A stretch of 64,000 bases of DNA from an uncultured Bacteroidales bacterium. Its GTDB lineage: Bacteria; Bacteroidota; Bacteroidia; Bacteroidales; Bacteroidaceae. The DNA is taken from positions 218,344 through 282,343 of the forward strand of contig CADAEK010000002.1 of NCBI GenBank assembly GCA_902786925.1. The letters run 5' to 3'. The notes below the pieces were generated by a model. It had not been told where the DNA came from, made no database searches, and saw only the letters and a list, made by a program, of their open reading frames with translations. This document shows positions 33,412 to 43,048 of this stretch, piece after piece. Each line of letters starts with the position of its first letter. Within the stretch, counting starts at the first letter, position 1. A program made the position numbers and the translations under genes.

Positions 33412-34628
33412 TATCTTCTGCGTTTCTTGCCCAGCAGGTCACCGATGCCATCCATGTCGAAGGCCAGCGAGAAGCGGAGGGTTTGGTCAAGTGGGTTGCT
33501 TTGTGAGGCAGAGATGACGTAGCTGGCATCGAGCGAGAACACGTTCATCTTGAAGCCTGCACCCACGGTGTAGTACTTGAGGTTGCCTTTGTTGGGGTGC
33601 TGGTAGTGATAGCCGGCACGAAGGAAGAACTGGTTGTTGTAGGCATATTCCAGACCGGCGCTCCACTGGATTTCCTGCATCTCTTCCTTGAAACCGTTTG
33701 GAGCATCGTGGAAAGACTTGAAGATGCCGCTGACAGGGGAAATGTTGTAGTAGCCTTCGCCTTCGAGCCAAGTGCGGTAGTCACCATAATATTCACTAGT
33801 GGTGCGCGCCTTTTCACGCTCGTCGGCAGGCAATGTTTCTATAAACTGCTCGAAGGTTGGGCGTGTGGGCACCAGCAACTTGTTGGCATCAGCCGCGATG
33901 GTGAGGGTGTTGTACTCGTCGAACGGAACGAGGAGTGACATACCGAAGCGCAAATTGGTAGGTATGAACTCGGAGGTGTTGCCACCGTCATAAGAAATCT
34001 TAGAACCGATGTTGCTGATGTTGAGACCCCAACCTAATTGTGACTCGTGACCGCCTAGATTAATGTATCCATTGTGGTAGAGGGCGATGTCCGCAGCAAA
34101 AGCTGAGCCGGGCTGCGTTTCGTCGTCACCCTTGTAGGCCAGGTCTGAATAGATATAACGCAGGGCTACAGCTGCAGAGAATGTCTCGGAGAGCATGCGT
34201 GAGTAGGCAAGGTCAACTGCCATTTCATAAGGCTTGAAGGTGACGTTTTCATCATCCCATAGCTGCACTTCACCTAGCGAGAAATAGCGGAGCGATGCTG
34301 ACAGCGCGTCGTACTCGCCCAGGCGATAGTAGCCGGTAATGTTGGCAAGGTCAATGTCGTTGACCAGTTGACGAAGCCAGGGGGTATAGTTGAGCGATAC
34401 ACCTGCACGACTGATGCAGAAAGGATATTTGGCAGGGTTCCAGTATTGTGAGTTGACATCAGGGTCGGTTGCGGCACCGATGTCACCAAGACCACCTGCA
34501 CGTGCATCAGGGGCAATGGCCAAAGAGGTCACACCGTGATAGACGGGGTTGAGTTGGTTCTTCACGTCCTGTGCCTGCATCGTGCAGAAGCAGACAAGGC
34601 ATGTGAGTATGCTAAGTATTTTCTTCAT
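33411..34628 (-). CDS. porV: Type IX secretion outer membrane protein PorV (LptO)
   Basis: 405 residues; signal peptide (KKILSILTCLVCFCTMQA-Q), then a FadL-like 14-strand barrel. Typical PorV parts are GVTSLAIAPDARAGGLGDIG, SQYWNPAKYPF and, at the end, a barrel strand followed by a basic tail GKKRRR. PorV carries secreted cargo from the translocon to the PorU sortase and is part of the attachment complex. It lies 50 bp downstream of porU on the same strand, the standard pair. There is no sign of a separate promoter in the gap. Confidence 0.93.
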   Translation of the reverse strand: MKKILSILTCLVCFCTMQAQDVKNQLNPVYHGVTSLAIAPDARAGGLGDIGAATDPDVNSQYWNPAKYPFCISRAGVSLNYTPWLRQLVNDIDLANITGYYRLGEYDALSASLRYFSLGEVQLWDDENVTFKPYEMAVDLAYSRMLSETFSAAVALRYIYSDLAYKGDDETQPGSAFAADIALYHNGYINLGGHESQLGWGLNISNIGSKISYDGGNTSEFIPTNLRFGMSLLVPFDEYNTLTIAADANKLLVPTRPTFEQFIETLPADEREKARTTSEYYGDYRTWLEGEGYYNISPVSGIFKSFHDAPNGFKEEMQEIQWSAGLEYAYNNQFFLRAGYHYQHPNKGNLKYYTVGAGFKMNVFSLDASYVISASQSNPLDQTLRFSLAFDMDGIGDLLGKKRRR

Positions 34629-34678
34629 GTCTTCTTATTTTGTTTTTCCAATATAGAGAAACGATGGAAACGTGGTCT

Positions 34679-37600
34679 TTATTGTGTGACCAGAATCTTT
34701 TCTGTGGATGTGGAAACGGTGCCAGAGGGCGATGTGAGGCGCTTGCGTTTGATGTAGACGCCTGTGGGGAGCGAGTACCTGTCGTTTGTGTTGCCAATTT
34801 TGCGACCTGAAAGGTCGAAGATGTCATACTCTTCGGTCAGTCCTTCCACTACGGTGAATGTATAGGCCTGCTGTCCCATGTTGTTGTAAGTGTCAAACGC
34901 GCGAATGACCAATGTGTGCTTGCCTGCAGCGAGTGGAGCGGGCAAGGTGTAGTTGATGGTGCCGTGACGATAGTCGCCCACCGCTTGTGAATAGTAGCTG
35001 TTGAGGGTGTATGTCGTAGCTTCATTACCATCGATAATGGCTATGATGTCATGCCCAAGTCCATTGCCTGTGGTGTTGATGCCACTTTCATCGTAGAGCT
35101 CAATCCTGAGCGTGGGCTGTTCGTTAGTATAGCTGGTGTTGGCCATGTTGTAGCCGTCGCTATAGGCAGCGATGGTGGGTGCTACGTCGTCGCTCTGCTC
35201 ATCTTCTGCTGTGCCGCCAATGAGGAAGTCCTCAAACTTGTTCTGTGCCTCAATGGTCTTGGTGTGGTTGATGGCGTAGAGGAGCATCAAACCCTTTTCA
35301 TCCGAGTAATTGATGTCAATAGGCACGGGGAATGTGAAAGTGAACTTTCCTGACTTGATGGAGTCTGTACCAGCGTAGATGCTGCGTGTGTGGTCATCGT
35401 ATTCGAAGGGGTCAGTCTCTATGTCGCCTGCATTGTTCCTGCTGACGATGTGCTCCTCGTTGTCGTAGATGGTAGGTGACACCAAGCCATTGAAATCAGA
35501 GGCGATATTACCTTCTGTGTCAACAATGTGACCCTCTACGGTGACGATTTCACCGGCTGAGATGGTTGTGGGTTGGGCCGGATTGAGGTCTTCATTATTT
35601 ATCTTGTCGATGTGCACGCTGTAGGTGGGCGTGATGAGCCGGATGGCTGGGTCGCCTAGCAGAACGAAGTGAACTTTGTTGATGGAGTCATGGGGCTGAT
35701 AGTAGCCTCGCTCAATGGCTGCGTCGATGATGTCTGCTTTGGCTTTTGCCAATGCCTCACCGATGGTGTAGGGCTCACCATTCTGTTTGGTGGCGAGTAC
35801 ATGCGACATGAAGTTGCGGTTCAATGTGCGGTTGTTGGAGGAATAGACGGTACGCGCTGTTCCAATGAACCCCATCGCACAGCCTTGTTTGTTGAGCAGG
35901 GCTTCACAACCGATGTTTTCGGTGTTCATGTCGAAGGGAGCAACATCGCAGGCTGCAGTAATCCACAAGGGCAGCCGTGGAGAAGACCAGCCTTGGAAGT
36001 GAGAAGTGCGCAGCACTTGCTCGTGGGAGAGCATGTAGGGGGCGCCATGTCCAGTGTAGTCCATGATGAGTGCTCCCTCTTGCATGGTTTTATTGATTTC
36101 TGCCAGCACAGCAGGATAGGTGCTTCCTGTAGCTGATTGCACGCGCTCGTAAGTGTCCCAATAGATTCGCTTGTATCGGTAGTTGGGGAACAGGCTCATT
36201 GTGTTCTGGAGCACGTTTTCAGCATCTTCCATATGGATGTTCTTGTCACCATCGTCGCCCATCATGCAGATGGTGTTCTTCCATGCTCCAGCTTGGCTGT
36301 TGTAGATATGGGCGATGAGCTTGTCCACTACGTTCTTTGCTTCAGTGGCATTGGATACGGGAATGCGTCCAACACCGCAGTCGGGCTTTTCCTTGAGCGG
36401 TGATACACCTTTGCCGTCAGCCAGCAAGGTGTAGTATTCTTCCAACACAAATGACTCGGTGTGAGACCATGAGTTGTCCGATTCGTAAGTCAGCAGATAT
36501 TTGTCGGGGGATGTTGCTTTCAACCCTTGAGTCACGAAACGGTTGTCCCACATGCATGGGCCAAAGAGCAGGAGGTTGAGGCTGCCTTTCTCTGTGCTGG
36601 CGATTGGAGATGACGTGAAACGTTTGTCATACAGCATTTTCATCAGACGGCGATAGGCTGTGGCATCGGGCGTGCCTGCAGAAAACTCATTGTACACTTG
36701 GTCTGCTCGGACGACAGCGCATTTGAGCCCGTCTTTTTCTGTATGGGCTGCTGCCAATCGCTCTGCTTGCTGTGTCAAGTTCCCATTGGCTGGTACGATG
36801 ATGAGCAAATCAATATTTTCAAGTGCATGAAGATCTTGATTCTTGATGGTGCCGACCGTTTGCGGGGTAGGGAAGGTTGCACTTGTATTCACCGCCAGAT
36901 ATTTGTGGGTGAACCTTGCGTTGGTGGCAGAGAACCGGTAGGTATCGCCATTCAGGGTTCCCGTCAGTTCACACGGTGCTGCAGGTTGGGTAATGTTCCA
37001 GATGCTGATGCCGCTCTGTGCTCCTTGTAGCTCGAACACGCGGGAACCATTTTCGTTGGGGCTGAAGACCAAGTGGTTCTTTCCGCTGATGGACAACTGT
37101 GCCTCGTAGCTGGCGCGCAAATAATCAAGATGGCCTGATATGCCTGCACCGCGTGTGTGCTTGAGCGTGACGTTGAGTGATGTGGCCACTTGGTCATAGA
37201 GCGTGAAACTGCGATTGCTGATGGTGGCCACGTTGTTGCTGGATAATGCACTCAATGAAATCGAGCCCACGTTGTTGTCACCAACCGATACGCTGAGGGT
37301 GGAGGCTGTGCCGCCTGCTGCTCCAAATTGCACGTTGAGGTTCAAGTCACCACAACATGCGTTTTCTAAATTGATTTGATAGTTCTTGGTGGCTCCTGTA
37401 GCATAGTCGTATGCTTCAAAGAAAGTGCGTCCGCTGTTCAAGAAGGAAAAGCCGTCCTGCTCATAAAGAGAATGGGCATAGTAGGTGGTCTGTACCGTAC
37501 TGTATGTGCTTTGGGCATTCTCTTGAGTGAATGGGGCGGGGCTGTCATTTCCTTCGGTGAGGAAATAATAAATGTAATCTGAATAGGGGTTGTTCTTGTG

Positions 37601-37957
37601 GGTGTAGATGCCTTTGGACGTTTTGCGCGACCATTGGGTGGTTCCGCATGAATAGAACAACAAAGTGCCATTGGCTTTCCTGTAGAGAGGAATCTCTGTC
37701 AGGTCATCATCGATGTTTTCGATATTGGCTTCGGGCAGAACAGGAAGGTTATAGCCGTAAAGACGCACTTTGCTCGGTTGGCTGAACCCCATGCCCTTTA
37801 GGGTTGTGCTGGTGAGCTGGTACACACCTTCATCTGCTACACGAATCTTTACCCACTTGCCTGTGGAGAGCTTGGAGTGTTCTGCGTAGCGTGACTGTGC
37901 ATTGGCTGTGAAAGCCAATGCCATCAGGAGGATGAGGGTGTAGAACTTTCTCGTCAT
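34679..37957 (-). CDS. porU: Type IX secretion sortase PorU
   Basis: A 1092-residue gingipain-like (C25) cysteine protease that removes the C-terminal sorting signal of cargo and attaches them to A-LPS or another anchor at the cell surface. Signal peptide (FYTLILLMALAFTANA-Q); an N-terminal beta domain; a catalytic domain with H637 (DYTGHGAPYML) and C670 (WITAACDVAPFD); Ig-like domains; and its own C-terminal sorting domain (EYDIFDLSGRKIGNTN to KILVTQ). The start ATG overlaps the FAH gene stop by four bases. With porV this marks a T9SS-positive organism; the remaining T9SS genes lie elsewhere. Confidence 0.95.
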   Translation of the reverse strand: MTRKFYTLILLMALAFTANAQSRYAEHSKLSTGKWVKIRVADEGVYQLTSTTLKGMGFSQPSKVRLYGYNLPVLPEANIENIDDDLTEIPLYRKANGTLLFYSCGTTQWSRKTSKGIYTHKNNPYSDYIYYFLTEGNDSPAPFTQENAQSTYSTVQTTYYAHSLYEQDGFSFLNSGRTFFEAYDYATGATKNYQINLENACCGDLNLNVQFGAAGGTASTLSVSVGDNNVGSISLSALSSNNVATISNRSFTLYDQVATSLNVTLKHTRGAGISGHLDYLRASYEAQLSISGKNHLVFSPNENGSRVFELQGAQSGISIWNITQPAAPCELTGTLNGDTYRFSATNARFTHKYLAVNTSATFPTPQTVGTIKNQDLHALENIDLLIIVPANGNLTQQAERLAAAHTEKDGLKCAVVRADQVYNEFSAGTPDATAYRRLMKMLYDKRFTSSPIASTEKGSLNLLLFGPCMWDNRFVTQGLKATSPDKYLLTYESDNSWSHTESFVLEEYYTLLADGKGVSPLKEKPDCGVGRIPVSNATEAKNVVDKLIAHIYNSQAGAWKNTICMMGDDGDKNIHMEDAENVLQNTMSLFPNYRYKRIYWDTYERVQSATGSTYPAVLAEINKTMQEGALIMDYTGHGAPYMLSHEQVLRTSHFQGWSSPRLPLWITAACDVAPFDMNTENIGCEALLNKQGCAMGFIGTARTVYSSNNRTLNRNFMSHVLATKQNGEPYTIGEALAKAKADIIDAAIERGYYQPHDSINKVHFVLLGDPAIRLITPTYSVHIDKINNEDLNPAQPTTISAGEIVTVEGHIVDTEGNIASDFNGLVSPTIYDNEEHIVSRNNAGDIETDPFEYDDHTRSIYAGTDSIKSGKFTFTFPVPIDINYSDEKGLMLLYAINHTKTIEAQNKFEDFLIGGTAEDEQSDDVAPTIAAYSDGYNMANTSYTNEQPTLRIELYDESGINTTGNGLGHDIIAIIDGNEATTYTLNSYYSQAVGDYRHGTINYTLPAPLAAGKHTLVIRAFDTYNNMGQQAYTFTVVEGLTEEYDIFDLSGRKIGNTNDRYSLPTGVYIKRKRLTSPSGTVSTSTEKILVTQ

Positions 37958-38586
37958 TTAATCTTTAGATCAAGTAGTTTCTGGTCGCCAATGTAGGCTT
38001 CTATCTTGTCTCCTTCTTTCACGGGACCGACACCTACTGGAGTGCCTGTGAAGATGAGGTCGCCTGTCTTGAGTGTGAAGAACTTGGAGGCGTAGGCAAT
38101 GATGTGATCGATGGTGTGTATCATGTCTGCCGTATGCCCTGTCTGTCTGCGCTCACCGTTCAAGTCCATGTGAAAATGGATGTCTTGCACGTCGCACCCG
38201 AGGTCTTCCTTCTTGATGAACTTGCCAAGTGCTGCGCTGCCATCGAACCCTTTGCAGCATTCCCAAGGCATGCCTTTCTCACGCAGTTCTTTCTGAAGGT
38301 TGCGTGCCGTGAAATCGATGCCTACGGTCAGCTCGTTGTAATATCGATGAGCGAAGCGCTCGCTGATGTCTTTGCCTACATGGGCAATCTTCACGACAAT
38401 CTCCGTCTCGTAGTCGAAGCGGTCTGCAAAGTCCGGAACAAAGAAAGGCTTGCCCGGCTGGATGATGCTTGAGTCGAACTTCGAAAAGAGGACAGGCTCT
38501 GCATGTAATAACGAAGTTTGTTCTTCTTTAGTATGTAACTCGTCAATATGTTTGGCATAGTTCATGCCAACTGCCAATATCTTCAT
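37954..38586 (-). CDS. Fumarylacetoacetate hydrolase family protein
   Basis: A 210-residue single-domain FAH enzyme. Signatures: VGMNYAKHIDELHT, metal-ligand acidic residues in RFDYETEIVVKIAHVGKDIS, the GIDFTARNLQKELREKGMPW loop and LKTGDLIFTGTPVGVGPV. Members hydrolyse or decarboxylate acylpyruvates or oxaloacetate; the substrate cannot be set from sequence. It sits between rseP (9-bp gap) and porU (4-bp overlap), so it is embedded in the long unit without an obvious functional link. Confidence 0.92.
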   Translation of the reverse strand: MKILAVGMNYAKHIDELHTKEEQTSLLHAEPVLFSKFDSSIIQPGKPFFVPDFADRFDYETEIVVKIAHVGKDISERFAHRYYNELTVGIDFTARNLQKELREKGMPWECCKGFDGSAALGKFIKKEDLGCDVQDIHFHMDLNGERRQTGHTADMIHTIDHIIAYASKFFTLKTGDLIFTGTPVGVGPVKEGDKIEAYIGDQKLLDLKIK

Positions 38587-38595
38587 GTGCTTCGT

Positions 38596-40071
38596 TTACA
38601 ATCCAAAAAACCTTAATATGTCATTGAGCTGTGCCAAAACCATGATGGCCAGCAGTAAGTACATACCGAAATATTGAACCACTAGCAGGAAGTTGTCGTT
38701 CAGACGTTTTCCGGTGAGCAATTCAAAGGTGGCAAAGAGTGCATGGCCGCCATCCAGTGCAGGGATGGGCAATACATTCATGAATCCTAATACAATGGAT
38801 AAGAAGGCTGTGAGCAACCAGAATTTTTGCCAGTTCCAGGCATCTGGGAAAATCTTGCCGATGCTGATGAAACCGCCAACTTGACGAGCGCCTTTCTTAG
38901 TGAAGACATATTTCATCTGGTCCACATAACTTGCCAATGTCTGCATGCCGTACTGAATGCCTGCAGGGAATGACTCAAAGAATCCGTAGGTCTTTGTGGT
39001 GATCTTGTCCTGATAAGGCATGGCGTTGGCAAAGCCAAGTGTAAACTCTGGAGTCAACGTTACTTGCTTGGTGATGGAGTCATTCAGCACAAGGGTGATT
39101 TGGCGCGCTTTGAGGCTGTCACCAAAGTTGGCTCCCTCAGGCAGGGCTTTCTGCAGAGCGATAAGGCTGTTTTGGAAGTCGTTGAAATCCTTTACTTTCA
39201 CTCCGTTGATAGAGCAGATTCTGTCTGTCTTCTTCAGTCCCATGTCCTCAGCTGGTGTGCCAGGTATGATGCTGTCAATGGACAGTGGCGCACGCATCGT
39301 GGCATAGAGAGGCGGCTCAATCATGTCCAGCAGAGAGAGCTCTTGTGGCATGTTGATGATCACCTTCTTGCCTGCACGAAGCACCGTGACGGTCTTGGCA
39401 TTCGACATGTCTTGCAGCACAGAGGTGCTCCATGATTCAACAGGTTCATTGTCCGTTTTTATGATGATGTCGCCATCGCGGAAACCGTCAGCTTTTGCTT
39501 GTTCGGAGAACTTCATTCCATAGTTCATGTCTTCGCTTTTGACAAAGCTTTCTCCCCATGTGAACAACACCATGGCGTAGATGACAAAAGCGGTGATGAA
39601 GTTCATGATGATGCCACCCAGCATGATGATAAGGCGCTGCCAAGCAGGGTGGGTCCGAAACTCCCACTTCTCGCCTTTCACGTCTGAGTTTTTGACAATG
39701 ATGTTCTTCATCAGTTGGGGCAATTGTTTCCAGAAGTTCGTCTGACTGTCGTCTTCATTGAACGACGACTCGTCAATCATGCCTGAAATCTTTACATAGC
39801 CACCGAGCGGAATCCAGCCAATGCCGTATTCTGTCCCTTCGTATTCGTATTCTCCATTTTCTTTCTTCTTCGCGGGAGACTTGCCTGTCAGTTTGCGCCA
39901 CCAATTGCTGTAAGTGCTGAAGATGCTAAACTTCCAGTCGAAAAAGAGATAGAACTTTTCTACTCTTACCTTAAAAATCTTGGCTGCAAGGTAATGCCCG
40001 CCTTCATGCAGGATGATGAGTAGTGCAAGGGCAACGATGAGTTGCAGCGCCTTAATGAGAATCGTTTCCAT
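38596..40071 (-). CDS. rseP: Site-2 (RIP) metalloprotease
   Basis: A 491-residue intramembrane zinc protease. Zinc site LHEGGHYLAAKIF (H22-E23 and H26) in the first helix; C-terminal zinc ligand motif PIPALDGGHALF. One or two PDZ-like domains in between (SIDSIIPGTPAEDMGLKKTD). Four or more membrane helices. Family members release anti-sigma factors or clear signal peptides. It is longer than E. coli RseP by about 40 residues because of a loop near KSPAKKKENGEYEYEG. Its ATG shares one base with the dxr stop (TAATG). Confidence 0.93.
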   Translation of the reverse strand: METILIKALQLIVALALLIILHEGGHYLAAKIFKVRVEKFYLFFDWKFSIFSTYSNWWRKLTGKSPAKKKENGEYEYEGTEYGIGWIPLGGYVKISGMIDESSFNEDDSQTNFWKQLPQLMKNIIVKNSDVKGEKWEFRTHPAWQRLIIMLGGIIMNFITAFVIYAMVLFTWGESFVKSEDMNYGMKFSEQAKADGFRDGDIIIKTDNEPVESWSTSVLQDMSNAKTVTVLRAGKKVIINMPQELSLLDMIEPPLYATMRAPLSIDSIIPGTPAEDMGLKKTDRICSINGVKVKDFNDFQNSLIALQKALPEGANFGDSLKARQITLVLNDSITKQVTLTPEFTLGFANAMPYQDKITTKTYGFFESFPAGIQYGMQTLASYVDQMKYVFTKKGARQVGGFISIGKIFPDAWNWQKFWLLTAFLSIVLGFMNVLPIPALDGGHALFATFELLTGKRLNDNFLLVVQYFGMYLLLAIMVLAQLNDILRFFGL

Positions 40072-41213
40072 TATAACAGGGTGGAAGCGTACTTCCGTGC
40101 TTCTTTATCAGTTTGTAAATATGTTTCTAATGTGGAATCTTTGGTGAAGGGAACCTTTGTCATGGTCTGCTCAATGATGTCTGCGATTTGCTCGAAGCCA
40201 ATCTTATCGTCAATAAAAGCGCGGTTGGCCACCTCGTTTGCCGCATTGACGATACAGGGCATGTTCCCTCCTTGTTTCAAAGCTTCATATGCTAAACCGA
40301 GGCAACGGAAACGCTTCACGTCTGGCTGCTCGAAGGTTAAATCTTTGAGGGCGAAGAGATCAAGGCGGTCTCCGTTGAGTGTTAGTCTTCTCGGATAGCT
40401 GAATGCATATTGAATGGGAAGCCGCATGTCGGGCACGCCCAGTTGGGCCTTTACCGCACCGTCTTCGAACTGTACTGCACTATGAATGACAGACTGAGGA
40501 TGAACCACCACCTGTATCTGCTCGGGCTTTACACCAAAAAGCCACTTTGCCTCAATCACCTCAAACCCTTTGTTCATCAGCGTGGCAGAGTCGATGGTTA
40601 TCTTGGCGCCCATGTTCCATGTGGGATGAGCAAGAGCATCTGCTTTGGTTACAGTCTTTAATTGCTCTTTTGTCATGTTCCGGAAGGGGCCACCGCTACA
40701 TGTCAACAGAATCTTGTCAATGCGGTTGCCTGGTTCCAGACACTGGAAAATGGCTGAGTGCTCTGAATCCACGGGCAGGATGGGCACTTGGTTCTCGTTA
40801 GCCAAACGGGTGATGAGGTCGCCAGCCACCACCAACGTCTCTTTGTTGGCCAAAGCAATCATCTTCTTGGCTTTGATGGCGGCAATTGTCGGTTCCAGTC
40901 CGGCAAATCCTACCATGGATGCAAGTACGATATCTACGTTGTCATCCTGTACGACTTGACAGAGTGCATCCGCACCTGTATATACCTTGATGGGGAGGTC
41001 TGCGAGACCGTCTTTCACCTTCGTGTAGTTGGACTCTTTGGCAATGACCACTGCCTCAGGGTTATATTGTCGGGCTTGTTCAATCAGCAGGTCTGCATTG
41101 TTGTAGGCCGTCAATACGTATGCCTCATAGAGGTCGCTGTGCTGGCCAATCACGTCCAATGCTTGTGTGCCGATGCTGCCAGTAGAGCCTAAAATGCATA
41201 TTCTTTTCTTCAT
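40071..41213 (-). CDS. dxr: 1-deoxy-D-xylulose 5-phosphate reductoisomerase
   Basis: A 380-residue NADPH-dependent enzyme converting DXP to MEP in isoprenoid synthesis. N-terminal Rossmann motif RICILGSTGSIGTQALDVIG; substrate region PVDSEHSAIFQCL; metal-binding loop TCSGGPFRNM; late motif NMGAKITIDSATLMNKGFEV. Fosmidomycin targets this family. It overlaps rimM by four bases and rseP by one. Confidence 0.97.
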   Translation of the reverse strand: MKKRICILGSTGSIGTQALDVIGQHSDLYEAYVLTAYNNADLLIEQARQYNPEAVVIAKESNYTKVKDGLADLPIKVYTGADALCQVVQDDNVDIVLASMVGFAGLEPTIAAIKAKKMIALANKETLVVAGDLITRLANENQVPILPVDSEHSAIFQCLEPGNRIDKILLTCSGGPFRNMTKEQLKTVTKADALAHPTWNMGAKITIDSATLMNKGFEVIEAKWLFGVKPEQIQVVVHPQSVIHSAVQFEDGAVKAQLGVPDMRLPIQYAFSYPRRLTLNGDRLDLFALKDLTFEQPDVKRFRCLGLAYEALKQGGNMPCIVNAANEVANRAFIDDKIGFEQIADIIEQTMTKVPFTKDSTLETYLQTDKEARKYASTLL

Positions 41214-41734
41214 AAATCTAAAAGTCCTAAAGGTAAGTCCATTACCATTGTTTTCTCTTCTTGCCTAATCTCTGCAATGAACTCTTCATGGGCTGGTATC
41301 ATGACCTCGTTGCCATCCGCTTGCTCCACAATGAAGAGCCAGTTGTCGGTCTTGTCATCAATATCAGTAATGGTGCCAATCTCTTTACCGTTGTCGCCGT
41401 CTATCATTTTGAATCCGATGAAGTAATGAAGTGAAACTTCATCTTCTTCCAGCTCTTCCTGATACTTTTTCTCTAGATAGACAGGGCTGTTGACCAACAT
41501 TTGAACGGCTTCCAGACTGTCTATGTCTTCCAGTTTTGTGATAGCAGTGGTATCGCTGCGAAAACGGTATTCTTCGATGAAAAAGGGCACCAAGATGCCA
41601 TCTACTTCGCAAATGATGTGGTCGCTTTCTGCTCGGTCCCATGCATCATCTGTGAACATGAAGTTGATCTCTCCTTTCAGCCCATGCGCTTTGCCCATTC
41701 GACCGATAGGGTAAACGTCTTCTTTTCTAATCAT
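41210..41734 (-). CDS. rimM: 16S rRNA processing protein RimM
   Basis: 174 residues: an N-terminal RimM barrel (VYPIGRMGKAHGLKGEINFM) and a C-terminal PRC-barrel (IGTITDIDDKTDNWLFIVEQ). RimM binds ribosomal protein S19 and assists 30S head maturation. The end EKTMVMDLPLGLLDL is typical. Overlaps of four bases with murA and dxr on either side indicate translational coupling. It is not next to trmD or rplS as in many other phyla. Confidence 0.95.
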   Translation of the reverse strand: MIRKEDVYPIGRMGKAHGLKGEINFMFTDDAWDRAESDHIICEVDGILVPFFIEEYRFRSDTTAITKLEDIDSLEAVQMLVNSPVYLEKKYQEELEEDEVSLHYFIGFKMIDGDNGKEIGTITDIDDKTDNWLFIVEQADGNEVMIPAHEEFIAEIRQEEKTMVMDLPLGLLDL

Positions 41735-43038
41735 TGTATTCTTTTGATGGCTGCGCCGAGCGCTGTTAGACGTCCTTCTATGTCTTCGTAGCCGCGGTCA
41801 ATCTGTTCAATGTTACTAATCATGCTCACTCCATTGGCGGACATTGCGGCAATCAGCAGGGCGATACCAGCGCGGATATCGGGGCTTGTCATTCTTGACC
41901 CGCGTAGCTGCATCTGGTTGTCATGTCCGACGACCACTGCGCGATGTGGGTCGCAGAGGATGATTTGTGCTCCCATGTCAATGAGCTTGTCCACGAAAAA
42001 CAGACGGCTTTCAAACATTTTCTGGTGGATGAGCACGGAGCCTTTGGCTTGCGTGGCCACCACTAGCATGATGCTGAGCAAGTCGGGGGTGAGACCAGGC
42101 CAAGGCGCATCAGCGATGGCCATGGTGCTGCCATCCATGAAGGATGATACCTCATAGTGCTGATGCTCTGGAATGTGAATGTCATCACCGATGCGTTCCA
42201 CGGTGATTCCAAGGCGGCGGAAGGCTTGTGGAATGATGCCGAGGTTCTCATAGCTGACATGCTTGATGGTGATGTCGCTGCCGGTCATGGCTGCCATGCC
42301 GATGAAAGAGCCTACTTCAATCATGTCTGGCAGGATGGTGTGTTCTGTTCCATGTAAGGCTGTTACGCCTTCGATGGTGAGCAAGTTGGAGCTGATGCCC
42401 GAAATCTTTGCTCCCATTTGGTTCAGCATCCGGCAAAGCTGCTGGATATAGGGCTCACAGGCCGCATTGTAGATAGTGGTGGTTCCTTGGGCCAATACCG
42501 CAGTCATGATAATGTTGGCAGTGCCTGTCACACTGGCTTCGTCCAATAACATGTAGGTGCCCTTCAACTCGTTTGCGTCAATCTCATAGACACCACGTTC
42601 TGTGTTATAATTGAATTTGGCGCCGAGTTCTTGAATGCCAATGAAGTGTGTGTCTAAGCGGCGACGGCCAATTTGGTCGCCTCCGGGTTTTGCTACGCAG
42701 GCTTTGTGAAAACGGGCCAACAGAGGGCCTAATGTGAGGATGCTGCCACGCAGGGTGGAGCAGCGTTGCACGAATTCTTGGCTTCCCAAATATTCCATGT
42801 CAAGCTGGTCTGCTTGGAATGTCCACGAATGATTGCCCAATTCTGTGATGCGTACTCCCATCTTGCTAAGCAGGCTGATGAGGTTGTTTACATCCAGAAT
42901 GTTGGGGATGTTGTGGATTGTAACGGGCTCAGAGGTAAGCAAGATGGCCGAGATGACCTGTAATGCTTCGTTCTTCGCTCCTTGTGGGGTGATTTCGCCA
43001 CGTAGTTTGTGACCACCTTCGATGATGAATGATGCCAT
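41731..43038 (-). CDS. murA: UDP-N-acetylglucosamine 1-carboxyvinyltransferase
   Basis: A 435-residue EPSP-synthase-fold enzyme for the first committed step of peptidoglycan synthesis. N-terminus FIIEGGHKLRGEITPQGAKN. At the position of the E. coli catalytic Cys115 the loop reads KPGGDQIGRRR, with Asp at 121 instead of Cys. Asp at this site is known to keep activity and to prevent fosfomycin alkylation. The rest of the chain is full length and without disruptions. It lies 10 bp after the DUF4290 gene. Confidence 0.96.
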   Translation of the reverse strand: MASFIIEGGHKLRGEITPQGAKNEALQVISAILLTSEPVTIHNIPNILDVNNLISLLSKMGVRITELGNHSWTFQADQLDMEYLGSQEFVQRCSTLRGSILTLGPLLARFHKACVAKPGGDQIGRRRLDTHFIGIQELGAKFNYNTERGVYEIDANELKGTYMLLDEASVTGTANIIMTAVLAQGTTTIYNAACEPYIQQLCRMLNQMGAKISGISSNLLTIEGVTALHGTEHTILPDMIEVGSFIGMAAMTGSDITIKHVSYENLGIIPQAFRRLGITVERIGDDIHIPEHQHYEVSSFMDGSTMAIADAPWPGLTPDLLSIMLVVATQAKGSVLIHQKMFESRLFFVDKLIDMGAQIILCDPHRAVVVGHDNQMQLRGSRMTSPDIRAGIALLIAAMSANGVSMISNIEQIDRGYEDIEGRLTALGAAIKRIQ

Positions 43039-43048
43039 TGGCTGAACT

